Below, piece after piece: positions 53,428-62,181 of a stretch of DNA of 64,000 bases. The number at the start of each line of letters is the position of its first letter. The first letter of the stretch is position 1. The notes below the pieces were generated by a model. The model was given only the letters and a program-made list of their open reading frames with translations, made no database searches and was not told where the DNA came from. The stretch is taken from positions 264,869 through 328,868 of the forward strand of contig NZ_KI259221.1 in the NCBI RefSeq assembly GCF_000467855.2, given 5' to 3'. The position numbers and the translations under genes are program-made. This DNA is from Porphyromonas sp. oral taxon 278 str. W7784. Its GTDB lineage: Bacteria; Bacteroidota; Bacteroidia; Bacteroidales; Porphyromonadaceae.

Positions 53428-55026
53428 ATGCTCACCAAACGCTCTATGATCTCCTTGCGCACCTTCGTCCTCTCCCTCTTTTTCCTTAGTCTACATATCC
53501 CCGCCTTACTCCGAGCCCAATCCTGGCAAGCCGACTTCTCTTCGGAGGGGACACCTTCTAAAGAAGTATGGCGCTACGACCGCTCCTACTTCGTCATGCA
53601 CGAGGGCTGGCTCCAGCTTCAGGCTCCCGAACCTGAGACTTCAGACCAAGCGACCATCATGACGAACGTCCACCTACCCACTTCGCCCGTATGGACTGGG
53701 CGTGTACGTCTGGATCTAGAGCCCACAAGTCGTAACTACAGCTATATCCTTCTGTCCGTGAGCAAGGTAATCGACGCCCAGACCTTCGAATACGTAGCTC
53801 TGGACTTCGGGGGCTACCGTAGGGGTTGCCTAGCACTCATCCGGATCGTACTCACCCGCCACCCTTCGCCCACCCATCCTCAGATCACCTACCGCTCCCC
53901 CAGCTCTATCCTCATCTCAAGCAAGGAAGTCCTCTCCCAAGGGCACACCTACGACTATAGGGTCAGCTATAGCCCATCCTCGGGCTGGGAACTAGCACTA
54001 AGGGACGTGACCCGTGGGGGAAAGTTTGAGTCCGTGGGCACGAATGAGGCCTTCCTCCCTGAGCTCGTACGTAAGAATACCTTCGGGCTGAGCTGCACCT
54101 TCACCATGCGTCATACCAAGGACTGGGCCTTCAGGGATATCAGGATCTACCCAGCAGGCGAAGGGACTCCGGACGAGGGCGAAGCGCCCCAGCCTCCCCA
54201 CGATCCCAATGAGGGAGATCAGTCAGGCCCCACCCTCCTGCTCTCCGAGGTCATGCCCCACCCCAAGACCAAGAGCCCCGAATACATCGAGCTATATAAT
54301 GTAGCCGATACGGACTGTGAACTATCGGACTTCCTCCTTGCCGTCGGCCGTGATGAGCAATCCTACCGTACCATTGCCCTCCCTCAGAAGACTATCTCGG
54401 CAAAGAGCTACATCGTCATCACCAAAGATCCCGATGCACTTGCCTCGACCTACCCTCAAGCCCCTCGAGAGAAGTTCGTCCAAGCCCCTCTTCCCCGCCT
54501 GCTAAATAAGTCTGGCCTCATAGCGCTCGTCAAGGGAGAAGACCAGGTCATCGACCTCCTCCACTACAGCGAGGCTCTCCTTCCTCGTGGGCTGAAGACC
54601 AAGGCGGGAGTTGCCCTAGAGCGAAGGGATTACACGAAGGTCAAAGAAGAAAGCAACTGGAAGGCCTCCTCTGCTTCCTCAGGCTATGCTACCCCAGGGA
54701 TGCCCAACTCTCTAGAGAGCTCTTCGGATACCTCCACTTCGGACAAAGGTGAGCGTACTACCCTAGCCGACCTACTCCAGGCACTCGAAGCTTCTCCCCA
54801 GGCTACCTGTTCCTTCGGCGTATACACGATGACAGGGATGCTCCTTGCCCGAGGTAACTCCCTAGCGAAGGACTCCTGGCTGATGAACCTACGCACGGCA
54901 CCTCTCGAATCGCTACGTCTCCTCGTTCGCTCAGTCTCCGGTCCCTTCATCCTGCACGTGACTCTGCACCCCAAAGACGGGGAGAAGATCGAGAGAAGTC
55001 TAGTCTTCCGTCTTCCTCCGAACTAG
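53428..55026 (+). CDS. Exported lamin-tail-domain protein
   Basis: The 532-residue protein has a signal peptide (FVLSLFFLSLHIPALLRAQ). Residues about 30-245 are a beta-rich laminin-G/concanavalin-like region. A proline/acidic linker follows (EGTPDEGEAPQPPHDPNEGD). The lamin tail domain spans about 270-410 (LLLSEVMPHPKTKSPEYIELYNVADTDCELSDF ... KTKAGVALERRDY ... SGYATPGMPN). The last 75 residues (FGVYTMTGMLLARG ... FILHVTLHPKDGEKIERSLVFRL) resemble a type IX secretion C-terminal domain, which would place it on the surface; that part is tentative. It starts 18 bp after the recombinase gene. Confidence 0.83.
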   Translation: MLTKRSMISLRTFVLSLFFLSLHIPALLRAQSWQADFSSEGTPSKEVWRYDRSYFVMHEGWLQLQAPEPETSDQATIMTNVHLPTSPVWTGRVRLDLEPTSRNYSYILLSVSKVIDAQTFEYVALDFGGYRRGCLALIRIVLTRHPSPTHPQITYRSPSSILISSKEVLSQGHTYDYRVSYSPSSGWELALRDVTRGGKFESVGTNEAFLPELVRKNTFGLSCTFTMRHTKDWAFRDIRIYPAGEGTPDEGEAPQPPHDPNEGDQSGPTLLLSEVMPHPKTKSPEYIELYNVADTDCELSDFLLAVGRDEQSYRTIALPQKTISAKSYIVITKDPDALASTYPQAPREKFVQAPLPRLLNKSGLIALVKGEDQVIDLLHYSEALLPRGLKTKAGVALERRDYTKVKEESNWKASSASSGYATPGMPNSLESSSDTSTSDKGERTTLADLLQALEASPQATCSFGVYTMTGMLLARGNSLAKDSWLMNLRTAPLESLRLLVRSVSGPFILHVTLHPKDGEKIERSLVFRLPPN

Positions 55027-55113
55027 CCTCTTCCTTCACTCTTCCCTCCTACCCCCTTTCTTCTCAGTGAAAGGTAGGCTCATCGACAGCCCTCCTTATC
55101 CCCCAAAAACAAC

Positions 55114-55192
55114 CCTACGGTAGGTCGCCGAAAAACCTACAGTAGGTTTTGAAGACGACCTACCGTAGGTCGCAAGAGCGACCCACAGTAGG
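55114..55192. repeat. Second palindrome array family, about 23-bp period (4 units)
   Basis: Eleven-base dyad cores CCTACNGTAGG start at 55114, 55136, 55159 and 55182 (spacings 22, 23, 23). Central bases are G, A, C, A, and the last core begins CCCAC. Linkers of 11-12 bp carry GGTCGC and GCGACC inverted motifs like those of the 24-bp family. Core sequence differs from the other six arrays but the design is the same. It occupies the gap before the cas operon; the 365-bp stretch 55027-55391 otherwise holds only the cas promoter. Confidence 0.88.
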
Positions 55193-55289
55193 TCGTTTTT
55201 TATCCCCTCTGAAGGGCATCCACACCACCCCTACCAGACGGAGCAAGTAATCGGCTGTCCATCTTCAGCTGATAGTCCCCTTCAGCTAC

Positions 55290-55320
55290 TTGATTTGTAT
55301 GGTAGAAACCCCTACATTTG
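55290..55320 (+). promoter_or_regulatory. Predicted promoter of the cas operon
   Basis: TTG (55290-55292) is followed after 20 bp by TACATTTG (55313-55320), a full match to the Bacteroidota promoter pair. The predicted start of transcription is about 65 nt before cas3. Confidence 0.72.
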
Positions 55321-55391
55321 CTCTACACAATCGACAGTAACGCAAGAAGTCAACACATAGTGATATATCCGACCTTAATCCGACGGACACC

Positions 55392-57722
55392 ATGCCAGAT
55401 CCCATCATCGCACACACAAGAGAAGACGGAAGCCTCCAGACCCTCCCCGAACATATAGAAGGTGTAGCCCACCACTGTGCCCTCTTCCTAGAGGAGGCCG
55501 GATTACCCGAGCTCGCTCCCCTAGGGAGGCTATTATCCCAACTCCATGATGCAGGGAAAGCTCAGTCGGCCTTCCAGCGCTACATCCTAGGAGAGAGTGA
55601 GCACAAAGCTCCGCATAGTGCAGCCGGAGCACTTCTAGCTACCTGCATGCTGTACAAGCTCTCCGAGGAACTTCAGCTGAAGAAACTACCCCGCACCTCC
55701 CAGCTCCTAGCCTATGCCATCAGCGGACACCACCGAGGACTATATGACTATATAGAGTTGCAAAAGGAGCTTAAAAAGGAAGAGATCAAGAAGCGCTATG
55801 CTAAGACGACTGAAGCCCTCCCCAACATTAAGTCGGAGCTACAAACTTGGATCGAAAAGCATGCTGAGGCCACTGAGACTTCTCTTAAAGAACTTGCTAA
55901 GAAAGTAGGTGCGACAGAGCAAGCCCAGGCCTTGATCCGACTACTCTTCTCCTGCCTCGTTGATGCTGACTTCCTCGATACCGAAGCCTTCATGGACGAA
56001 GAGCGAAAAGGGCGCCGTCAGGAGGCTACCAGCGGATATGTCCCACTCGAGACCTTGAGGGATCGGCTGACCAAGCACATGGAGGGCTTCTCGACAGAGG
56101 GCAAGATCAACGAGGCTCGTAGAGCCTTCCTCAACCAATGCCGAGCACATGGACAGTCCTGCCCGAAAGGCTATTACTCGCTCTTCCTCCCCACAGGTGG
56201 CGGGAAGACACTCTCCTCAATGGCTTGGGCGCTAGAGACAGCTCTGAAGCACGAAGCTAAGCGTATCATCTACGTCATCCCCTATACCTCGATCATCACC
56301 CAGACAGCAGGGATCTTCCGTGAGATCTTCGGGGAAGAGAATGTACTGGAGCATCACTCAGATATCTCTTTCTCTGGGGATGAAGCCAGCCAAGAGGCAG
56401 AGCGCTACGAGCGCACCCGCCTACTGGCAGAGAACTGGGACGCTCCTATCATCGTGACGACGAACGTACAATTCTTCGAGAGCCTCTTCTCCCACAAGGT
56501 ATCACGAAGCAGAAAGGTGCACAGCATAGCGAACTCCGTTGTGGTCTTCGACGAGGTACAGATGTTCCCGACCGAATTCCTACATCCCATGCTTCGCCTT
56601 CTTGAGGATCTAAGGCATATCTACGGCACGCAGCTCCTCTTCTGCTCAGCTACACTCCCTCCCTTCGACAAGGACCATAGTAGCTCCTTCAAGAGAGTAA
56701 ATGACTTCCATCAGCTCAGCGAAGATATCCAGCCGATCATTCCCGAGGATCCCGAGCTCTTCAAAGTATTCGACCGAGTCATCTACCATCTCGAGGAGAA
56801 GGAATACACAACGAAGGAGCTAGCCGAAGAGCTAGCCCGGCACGACTCCGCCCTCTGTATCGTCAATTCCCGCCGAGATGCCTCACAGCTCTATCGTGCC
56901 CTGCTCGAGATGGGGAAAAAGCCTCAGGATGTCATCCACCTGTCTCGTAATATGTGTTCGGCTCATCTGAAGGAGCGCATCGCAGAGGTACGTCAGCGTC
57001 TGAAGGCAGGCATTCCCACGCTCGTCATCAGTACCCAGCTAGTAGAGGCAGGGGTCGATATCGACCTCCCCATCGTCTACCGAGCTATGAGTGGCCTAGA
57101 CTCGATCGTCCAAGCGGGCGGACGCTGTAATAGAGAAGGGAAGCAACCAGTCCCTGGGGAAGTCCATATCTTCACCCTAAATGACTATGGTAAAGCCTCC
57201 AAGGCTACAACCAAAGAGCAAGAGGCGACACGCTTCCTACTTAACAACTACAAGGAGCATACCCGACCCAGCATGCCTCTGGAACTCATCGAAGCATACT
57301 ACGACTGCTACTACGCCTTTATCACGAGCTTTGACACTAAGAATATCGCCAAGAGCCTATATGATAAGGACGAGGCTAAGCGATGGCGATTCGACTTCCA
57401 GCAAGCCTCTGAAGACTTCCAGCTCATAGACAATGTAGATCGTGACCTCTTCGTCCCCTACGGCAGGGGAAAGGAGCTCCTAGAGGGGCTTGAGAAGCAT
57501 ACCCTCTACCTCAACCACAGGACGCTAAGGGAGCTCCAGCAGTACCATGTATCGATCTCTAAGTGGAGGTATGAGGAGCTCAAGGAAGCTCGCCTTCTCT
57601 CTGAGATGGTAATTGATAAGGAGACGGGGAAGAGCATCCTAGTTCTAGAGCCCCAAGGCTATGATGAGGCTCTCGGGGTCTGTACTACAAATCCCCTCCT
57701 TGACGAGCCTCTCTTCGGCTAA
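55392..57722 (+). CDS. cas3: CRISPR-associated nuclease-helicase Cas3 (type I-C)
   Basis: Cas3 is recruited by Cascade to nick and unwind target DNA. The 776-residue product fuses an N-terminal HD nuclease (LLSQLHDAGKAQSAF with His52-Asp53, then APHSAAGALL and ISGHHRGL) to an SF2 helicase. Helicase motifs are Walker A PTGGGKTL (Lys272), DEVQM as the DEAH-box equivalent near 386, SATLPP near 415, and ISTQLVEAGVDIDLP plus QAGGRCNREG near 545-575. The HD-helicase fusion and cas3-cas5-cas8-cas7-cas4-cas1-cas2 order define subtype I-C. No disruption is seen. Confidence 0.95.
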   Translation: MPDPIIAHTREDGSLQTLPEHIEGVAHHCALFLEEAGLPELAPLGRLLSQLHDAGKAQSAFQRYILGESEHKAPHSAAGALLATCMLYKLSEELQLKKLPRTSQLLAYAISGHHRGLYDYIELQKELKKEEIKKRYAKTTEALPNIKSELQTWIEKHAEATETSLKELAKKVGATEQAQALIRLLFSCLVDADFLDTEAFMDEERKGRRQEATSGYVPLETLRDRLTKHMEGFSTEGKINEARRAFLNQCRAHGQSCPKGYYSLFLPTGGGKTLSSMAWALETALKHEAKRIIYVIPYTSIITQTAGIFREIFGEENVLEHHSDISFSGDEASQEAERYERTRLLAENWDAPIIVTTNVQFFESLFSHKVSRSRKVHSIANSVVVFDEVQMFPTEFLHPMLRLLEDLRHIYGTQLLFCSATLPPFDKDHSSSFKRVNDFHQLSEDIQPIIPEDPELFKVFDRVIYHLEEKEYTTKELAEELARHDSALCIVNSRRDASQLYRALLEMGKKPQDVIHLSRNMCSAHLKERIAEVRQRLKAGIPTLVISTQLVEAGVDIDLPIVYRAMSGLDSIVQAGGRCNREGKQPVPGEVHIFTLNDYGKASKATTKEQEATRFLLNNYKEHTRPSMPLELIEAYYDCYYAFITSFDTKNIAKSLYDKDEAKRWRFDFQQASEDFQLIDNVDRDLFVPYGRGKELLEGLEKHTLYLNHRTLRELQQYHVSISKWRYEELKEARLLSEMVIDKETGKSILVLEPQGYDEALGVCTTNPLLDEPLFG

Positions 57723-57752
57723 ACGAACAAGCAACAAATACAATCAGCAACT

Positions 57753-58442
57753 ATGGATAAGACAAACCCTAAACTCTATTGCTTAGAGATACGTGGTGAC
57801 TTTGCCTGCTTCACACGACCCGAACTCAAGGTCGAGCGTGTCAGCTATGATGTCATCACTCCCTCGGCAGCACGCAACATCTTCCAGTGCATCTTCTGGA
57901 AGCCTGCCATCCAATGGCACGTCCGGAGGATCGAGGTACTCAAGCCCATCCTACGGACCTCTATCCGTCGCAATGAAGTAGGATCCACGATGAGTCCCAA
58001 GGCTACAAAGCCCCTCTTCATCGAAGAGAATCGTCAGCAGCGTACAGCCTATATCCTCCGGGATGTAGCCTACCGCATCTATGCCGAGATGGAGTTCATC
58101 CCCTTGGAGAAGCGTACCAAGAAACAGCAAGAGGAGTGCAAGGATCCTAAGGCGGAGACACCCGAGAAGTATGACGCGATCTTCTTAGAGCGAGCTACCA
58201 AGGGGCAGTGCTTCACACAGCCCTACCTAGGTTGTCGCGAGTTCACCTGCTCCTTTGAGTACATTCCACGAGGTCAGGTGCAGGACTTACCCATCGACGA
58301 ATCTAGAGATCTAGGGATCATGCTCTTCGATATGGACTTTGAGAAGAATCTCCAGTGTCCTCCTCCCCTCTTTTTCCATGCCCAGATGGAGCATGGTGTG
58401 ATCGATATTCCCCACAAATCAAGCAAGGAGATACTCAGATGA
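57753..58442 (+). CDS. cas5c: Cas5c (Cas5d) pre-crRNA endonuclease and Cascade subunit
   Basis: In type I-C there is no Cas6; Cas5c both cuts the repeat RNA and caps the crRNA 5' handle. The 229-residue product has the RAMP start YCLEIRGDFACFTRPELKVERVSYDVITPSAARNIFQCIFWKP. A central NRQQRTAYILRDVAYRIYAEMEF follows, with a C-terminal TQPYLGCREFTCSFEYI block. It is 30 bp after cas3. Its TGA stop overlaps the cas8c start as ATGA. Confidence 0.93.
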   Translation: MDKTNPKLYCLEIRGDFACFTRPELKVERVSYDVITPSAARNIFQCIFWKPAIQWHVRRIEVLKPILRTSIRRNEVGSTMSPKATKPLFIEENRQQRTAYILRDVAYRIYAEMEFIPLEKRTKKQQEECKDPKAETPEKYDAIFLERATKGQCFTQPYLGCREFTCSFEYIPRGQVQDLPIDESRDLGIMLFDMDFEKNLQCPPPLFFHAQMEHGVIDIPHKSSKEILR

Positions 58443-60343
58443 TACTCAAAGCACTCTACGACTACTATCAAGCGATGGCCGAGCAGGGGAAGGTAGTATC
58501 CCCCGGCATGGAGTGGAAAGCTATTCCCTTCGTCATCGTCATTGATGAAGACGGCACATTCAGACGGGTGATTGATACCCGAGACAAAGAGCATAAGCAA
58601 GGCCGTGAGTACCTCGTAGCCAAAGCTAAAGGACGCTCAGGATCCAAGAGCTATGCAATCTCCCAGATCCTCTGGGATCACTCTGGCTATGTGCTGGGGC
58701 TCCCCACGGATGATAGCGAAGAGAAGCAGGTCATGGCTCCCAAACAGCATGACGCCTTCAAGCAAGAGCTCGCTAAGTTCCGAGAGCTCTTCCCAGAGAA
58801 CAAAGGCTTCAAGGCTATAGAACTCTTCTACGAGAAGTATGACGAGAAAAAGGAGGGAGAGTCTTCAGATCTATTTGAGGAGGAGGTAAAGGACCTTTCG
58901 AACATCATCCCTGATGAGATCTTGCTGGAGATCAAGAAAAAGGTTGGGGCAAACATCTCATTCCTACTAAGTACAGAGTTTCCCCCTAATAAGCTAATCT
59001 CCTCTCATGAAGATATTCAGTCTCACCAGGCAGGGAGCTCTGAGGAGGATGGAGAAGAAAAGGGACGATGCTTAGTCACAGGAGAGCAGGGCAGCATCGC
59101 TAGACTACATGGTGGGATCAGTCTCTTCGGAGCACAAGCCAATGCCACGCTCATCAGTTTCCAAAAATTCTCGGGCTATGATTCCTATGGCAAGGAGCAG
59201 GGGCTTAATGCCCCAATCTCTCAGACGGCATCCGATGCCATCATCTCAGGGCTCAACATGCTCCTCGGGAAGGATAAAAACACGAACTACCGCATAGGAG
59301 AGACCACGTTCATATTCTGGAATACCCTACAGGACGATGAACTGCTGAAGGTCTATCAGGAAGCCACCTTCACAGGGCTTCCCTCCGATAGTGACAGAGA
59401 AGAGGAGGAGGAAGCAGCTAAGGAGAGGGACCCCGAGAAAGAAACGAAGGTGGTGATCCAGGCTCTTCGGTCAGCACTAGTCAGCAAGAATGCATATATC
59501 GATCGGGAGCACTCTGATCGCTTCTACATCTTAGCACTGGCCCCCAACGCCAAGCGTGTCAGTGTCAAGCTCTGGATGGAGGGTACTGTCAGCGAAATCG
59601 TCGGTAATACCCTCGCACACCTCGATGATATGAATATCATCCGCTTCGATGGCCTCCTGGATGAAGAGATACCTCCCCTTCGCCCGATCTACCGGATCAT
59701 GAAGGCTATCTACACGGCGACAGATAGCACTAAGTGGCCGAGGCAGGTAGTGCAAGAGCTACTTGAGAGCATCATCAAGGGACTCCCCTATCCTCCAGCT
59801 CTCCAGATGGCATGCCTCGAGCGGATCCATCATGACCATACCAGCAAGTATCCCGTCACGGAGCTCCGAGCAGCTCTACTCAAGGCACACATCAACCGCA
59901 AGCACAGAAAGAATCCTCAAATAAAACAGCTAACTATGGCACTAGACAAGTCAAACTCCAACCCAGCCTACTTAGCAGGGCGACTCTTTGCGCTTCTGGA
60001 GCGCATCCAAGAGAAAGCTATCCCCGGCGTCAAGGCCAACATCACCGATCGCTACTTCCGTACAGCCTCAGCGACACCAGGGATTATCTTCGGTCGTCTC
60101 CTCCAGCTCTCAGCCTTCCACCTATCGAAGATTAAGAAGGAGCACGGAGGTCTCGGCTACTACTTCGATCGACAGATACAGGAGGTACTAGAGCTCCTCC
60201 CTGGAGGACAGGCTACCTTCGATAAGTTCTTCTCCCCTGACCAGCAGAGCATCTTCGCCGTGGGCTACTATCATCAGAAGGCCTACCGTGATCAGAAGGC
60301 AGAGAGTGCAGCAATCGAAGAAGAACAAGAAACAGAAAATTAA
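58439..60343 (+). CDS. cas8c: Cas8c (Csd1), Cascade large subunit
   Basis: The 634-residue product is the PAM-sensing large subunit of type I-C Cascade. The start at 58439 ([19 protein letters not shown]) overlaps the cas5c stop; an ATG at 58355 is out of the family pattern and lies inside cas5c. Csd1 hallmarks are [21 protein letters not shown], an [11 protein letters not shown] block, [17 protein letters not shown] near residue 228, [22 protein letters not shown] near 250 and the [11 protein letters not shown] region near 510. Its 3' part contains a probable internal gene for Cas11c. Confidence 0.94.
   Translation: MILKALYDYYQAMAEQGKVVSPGMEWKAIPFVIVIDEDGTFRRVIDTRDKEHKQGREYLVAKAKGRSGSKSYAISQILWDHSGYVLGLPTDDSEEKQVMAPKQHDAFKQELAKFRELFPENKGFKAIELFYEKYDEKKEGESSDLFEEEVKDLSNIIPDEILLEIKKKVGANISFLLSTEFPPNKLISSHEDIQSHQAGSSEEDGEEKGRCLVTGEQGSIARLHGGISLFGAQANATLISFQKFSGYDSYGKEQGLNAPISQTASDAIISGLNMLLGKDKNTNYRIGETTFIFWNTLQDDELLKVYQEATFTGLPSDSDREEEEEAAKERDPEKETKVVIQALRSALVSKNAYIDREHSDRFYILALAPNAKRVSVKLWMEGTVSEIVGNTLAHLDDMNIIRFDGLLDEEIPPLRPIYRIMKAIYTATDSTKWPRQVVQELLESIIKGLPYPPALQMACLERIHHDHTSKYPVTELRAALLKAHINRKHRKNPQIKQLTMALDKSNSNPAYLAGRLFALLERIQEKAIPGVKANITDRYFRTASATPGIIFGRLLQLSAFHLSKIKKEHGGLGYYFDRQIQEVLELLPGGQATFDKFFSPDQQSIFAVGYYHQKAYRDQKAESAAIEEEQETEN
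59936..60343 (+). CDS. cas11c: Probable internal Cas11c small subunit within cas8c
   Basis: In other type I-C systems the small subunit Cas11c is made from an internal start in the 3' end of cas8c. Here an in-frame ATG at codon 500 (59936) begins [21 protein letters not shown] and would yield 135 residues, the expected size. The 25 bases before it are unusually A-rich (AAATAAAACAG) and end in TAACTATGG, resembling the cas5c start CAACTATGG. Existence is inferred from the family and this start context, not proven. Confidence 0.62.
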   Translation: MALDKSNSNPAYLAGRLFALLERIQEKAIPGVKANITDRYFRTASATPGIIFGRLLQLSAFHLSKIKKEHGGLGYYFDRQIQEVLELLPGGQATFDKFFSPDQQSIFAVGYYHQKAYRDQKAESAAIEEEQETEN

Positions 60344-60366
60344 CCCAACTAAATATCCATACAATC

Positions 60367-61230
60367 ATGAGTAAGCAACCTATCCAAAACAGGTACGACT
60401 TCATCTATCTCTTCGACGTACAAGATGGTAACCCCAACGGAGACCCTGATGCAGGGAATCTCCCTCGTATAGACTTCGAGACGGGACAAGGCCTCGTCAC
60501 CGATGTCTGCCTCAAGCGCAAGGTTCGTAACTATGTGCAGACCAAGGTAGGAGGTGATCCTCTCAGCCAGATCTTCGTCAAGGAGGCTGCAGTCCTCAAC
60601 AGCGAGATTGACAAAGCTTATGAGGCTCTTGGCCTCAAACCCAAAGAGAAAGGGAAGGAAGCCGATAATAAGGGCGAGGCACGCCAGTACATGTGCGAGC
60701 ACTACTATGACATCCGCACCTTCGGAGCTGTGATGACTACGGGGAAGAATGCTGGTCAGGTACGAGGCGCTGTGCAGCTGACCTTCGCTCGCTCCATAGA
60801 CCCCGTAGTGACTTCCGAGCATACAGTCACCCGCATGGCCGTCACCGACGAGAAGGACAAGGATAAGGAGCGCACCATGGGGCGTAAGGCTACCGTACCC
60901 TACGGGCTGTACCGTGCTCACGGCTTCATCTCTGCGGCGCTGGCTCGTGAGACGACATTCAGTGAAGACGACCTAGCACTGCTCTGGGAGGCGCTGAAGA
61001 ACATGTTCGACCTCGACCGCTCTGCCGCCCGTGGGCTCATGGCTGCCCGTCGACTCATCGTCTTCAAGCACAAAGATGACCTAGGCAATGCTCCTGCCCA
61101 CAAGCTCTTTGAGCTGGTGAAGGTAGAGGCTAAGGACCCCAACCGTCCGGCCCGCTCCTTCAGCGACTACGAGATCACCATCGACGAGAGCAACCTCCCC
61201 AAGGGAGTTGAGCTACTCGACCTCATCTAG
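60367..61230 (+). CDS. cas7c: Cas7c (Csd2), Cascade backbone subunit
   Basis: Cas7c coats the crRNA spacer in several copies. The 287-residue product has the Csd2 start [28 protein letters not shown], then [49 protein letters not shown] near residue 120, and [17 protein letters not shown] near 190. It begins 23 bp after the cas8c stop with an A-rich upstream context and ends 6 bp before cas4. Confidence 0.95.
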   Translation: MSKQPIQNRYDFIYLFDVQDGNPNGDPDAGNLPRIDFETGQGLVTDVCLKRKVRNYVQTKVGGDPLSQIFVKEAAVLNSEIDKAYEALGLKPKEKGKEADNKGEARQYMCEHYYDIRTFGAVMTTGKNAGQVRGAVQLTFARSIDPVVTSEHTVTRMAVTDEKDKDKERTMGRKATVPYGLYRAHGFISAALARETTFSEDDLALLWEALKNMFDLDRSAARGLMAARRLIVFKHKDDLGNAPAHKLFELVKVEAKDPNRPARSFSDYEITIDESNLPKGVELLDLI

Positions 61231-61236
61231 CGCATC

Positions 61237-61905
61237 ATGTACACCGAGGACGAGATGCTCCCCCTCTCGGGCATCCAGCACTATGCTTTCTGCCCGAGAC
61301 AGTGGTACCTCATCCATGTGGAGCAACTCTGGGAGGAAAATCATCTGACGGCCGAAGGGCATCTACTCCATGAGAAGGTGCATCAGCCCAAGGAGAGTGG
61401 TCGGCGAGGCAATGTCATCACCCTTCGCTCTGTCCCCTTAGCCTCCCCCTCACTTGGCCTCTATGGATACTCCGATGCTGTGGAGCTACACCCAGCATCG
61501 GAGTCCCAAGGGGCTCACTTCCATCACCCCAAGTACCCTGGAGACTGGGAGGCTATACCGATCGAGTATAAGCGGGGGCGTCCCAAACGAACGAATGCCG
61601 ACAAGCTACAGCTCTGCGCCGAAGCGATCTGCCTCGAGGAAACCTATGGCATACACATCCCCCGAGGATACCTCTTCTATGGTGAGACGAAGCATCGGGA
61701 AGAAGTCGCCTTCGACACCGAGCTTCGCACCGAGGCCCTACAGATGGCTATCGAGATGCACCGCTTATACAAAGACGGGGCAAGCATCCCTCCACGTTAC
61801 GCTGCATGCTGTCGCTCCTGCTCCCTACTAGATCTTTGCATGCCTCAGATGAATCAAGGAGAGCGAGCTTCGGATTACCTCAGTCGCTATCACCTCCTTG
61901 ACTAG
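61237..61905 (+). CDS. cas4: Cas4 exonuclease of the adaptation module
   Basis: Cas4 trims prespacers and selects the PAM together with Cas1-Cas2. The 222-residue product has the iron-sulfur cysteines (Cys19 in YAFCPRQWYL; Cys191/192, Cys195 and Cys202 in CCRSCSLLDLCMP). RecB-type nuclease residues are in LYGYSDAVEL and IPIEYKRGRPK. It follows cas7c by 6 bp. Unlike the rest of the operon, it is separated from cas1 by 276 bp holding palindrome array 6. Confidence 0.94.
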   Translation: MYTEDEMLPLSGIQHYAFCPRQWYLIHVEQLWEENHLTAEGHLLHEKVHQPKESGRRGNVITLRSVPLASPSLGLYGYSDAVELHPASESQGAHFHHPKYPGDWEAIPIEYKRGRPKRTNADKLQLCAEAICLEETYGIHIPRGYLFYGETKHREEVAFDTELRTEALQMAIEMHRLYKDGASIPPRYAACCRSCSLLDLCMPQMNQGERASDYLSRYHLLD

Positions 61906-62034
61906 CCCTTTAGCTAAGGCCCTCATGAGCACGCATCACGAAGCGTCTATAAGCCTCTAGAGGGCATAACTTCAGCCAACCCAAGGCACACACCTCCTGC
62001 TCTTCTCCCCTTAGATCATCCTCCTCACTAGGCA

Positions 62035-62118
62035 CCCATACATGGGGTCCACCTCCGACCCATGAATGGGGTACTCGACCGACCCATGCATGGGTCACTT
62101 GAGGGAGGCATGTATGGG
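62035..62118. repeat. 24-bp-period palindrome array 6 (4 units) inside the cas operon
   Basis: Cores start at 62035, 62059, 62083 and 62107, exactly 24 bp apart, with central pairs AC, GA, GC, GT; the last has the GGCAT left-edge variant. The array fills much of the 276-bp gap between cas4 and cas1. I see no exact -33/-7 pair between the array and cas1, so cas1-cas2 expression must read through the array or use an unrecognised promoter. Confidence 0.94.
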
Positions 62119-62181
62119 GTACTTGGAGGGCAGCCTATTCTCCTCGGATCATCGAATCAATTCCCCTGCCCTTGTTAAGCG

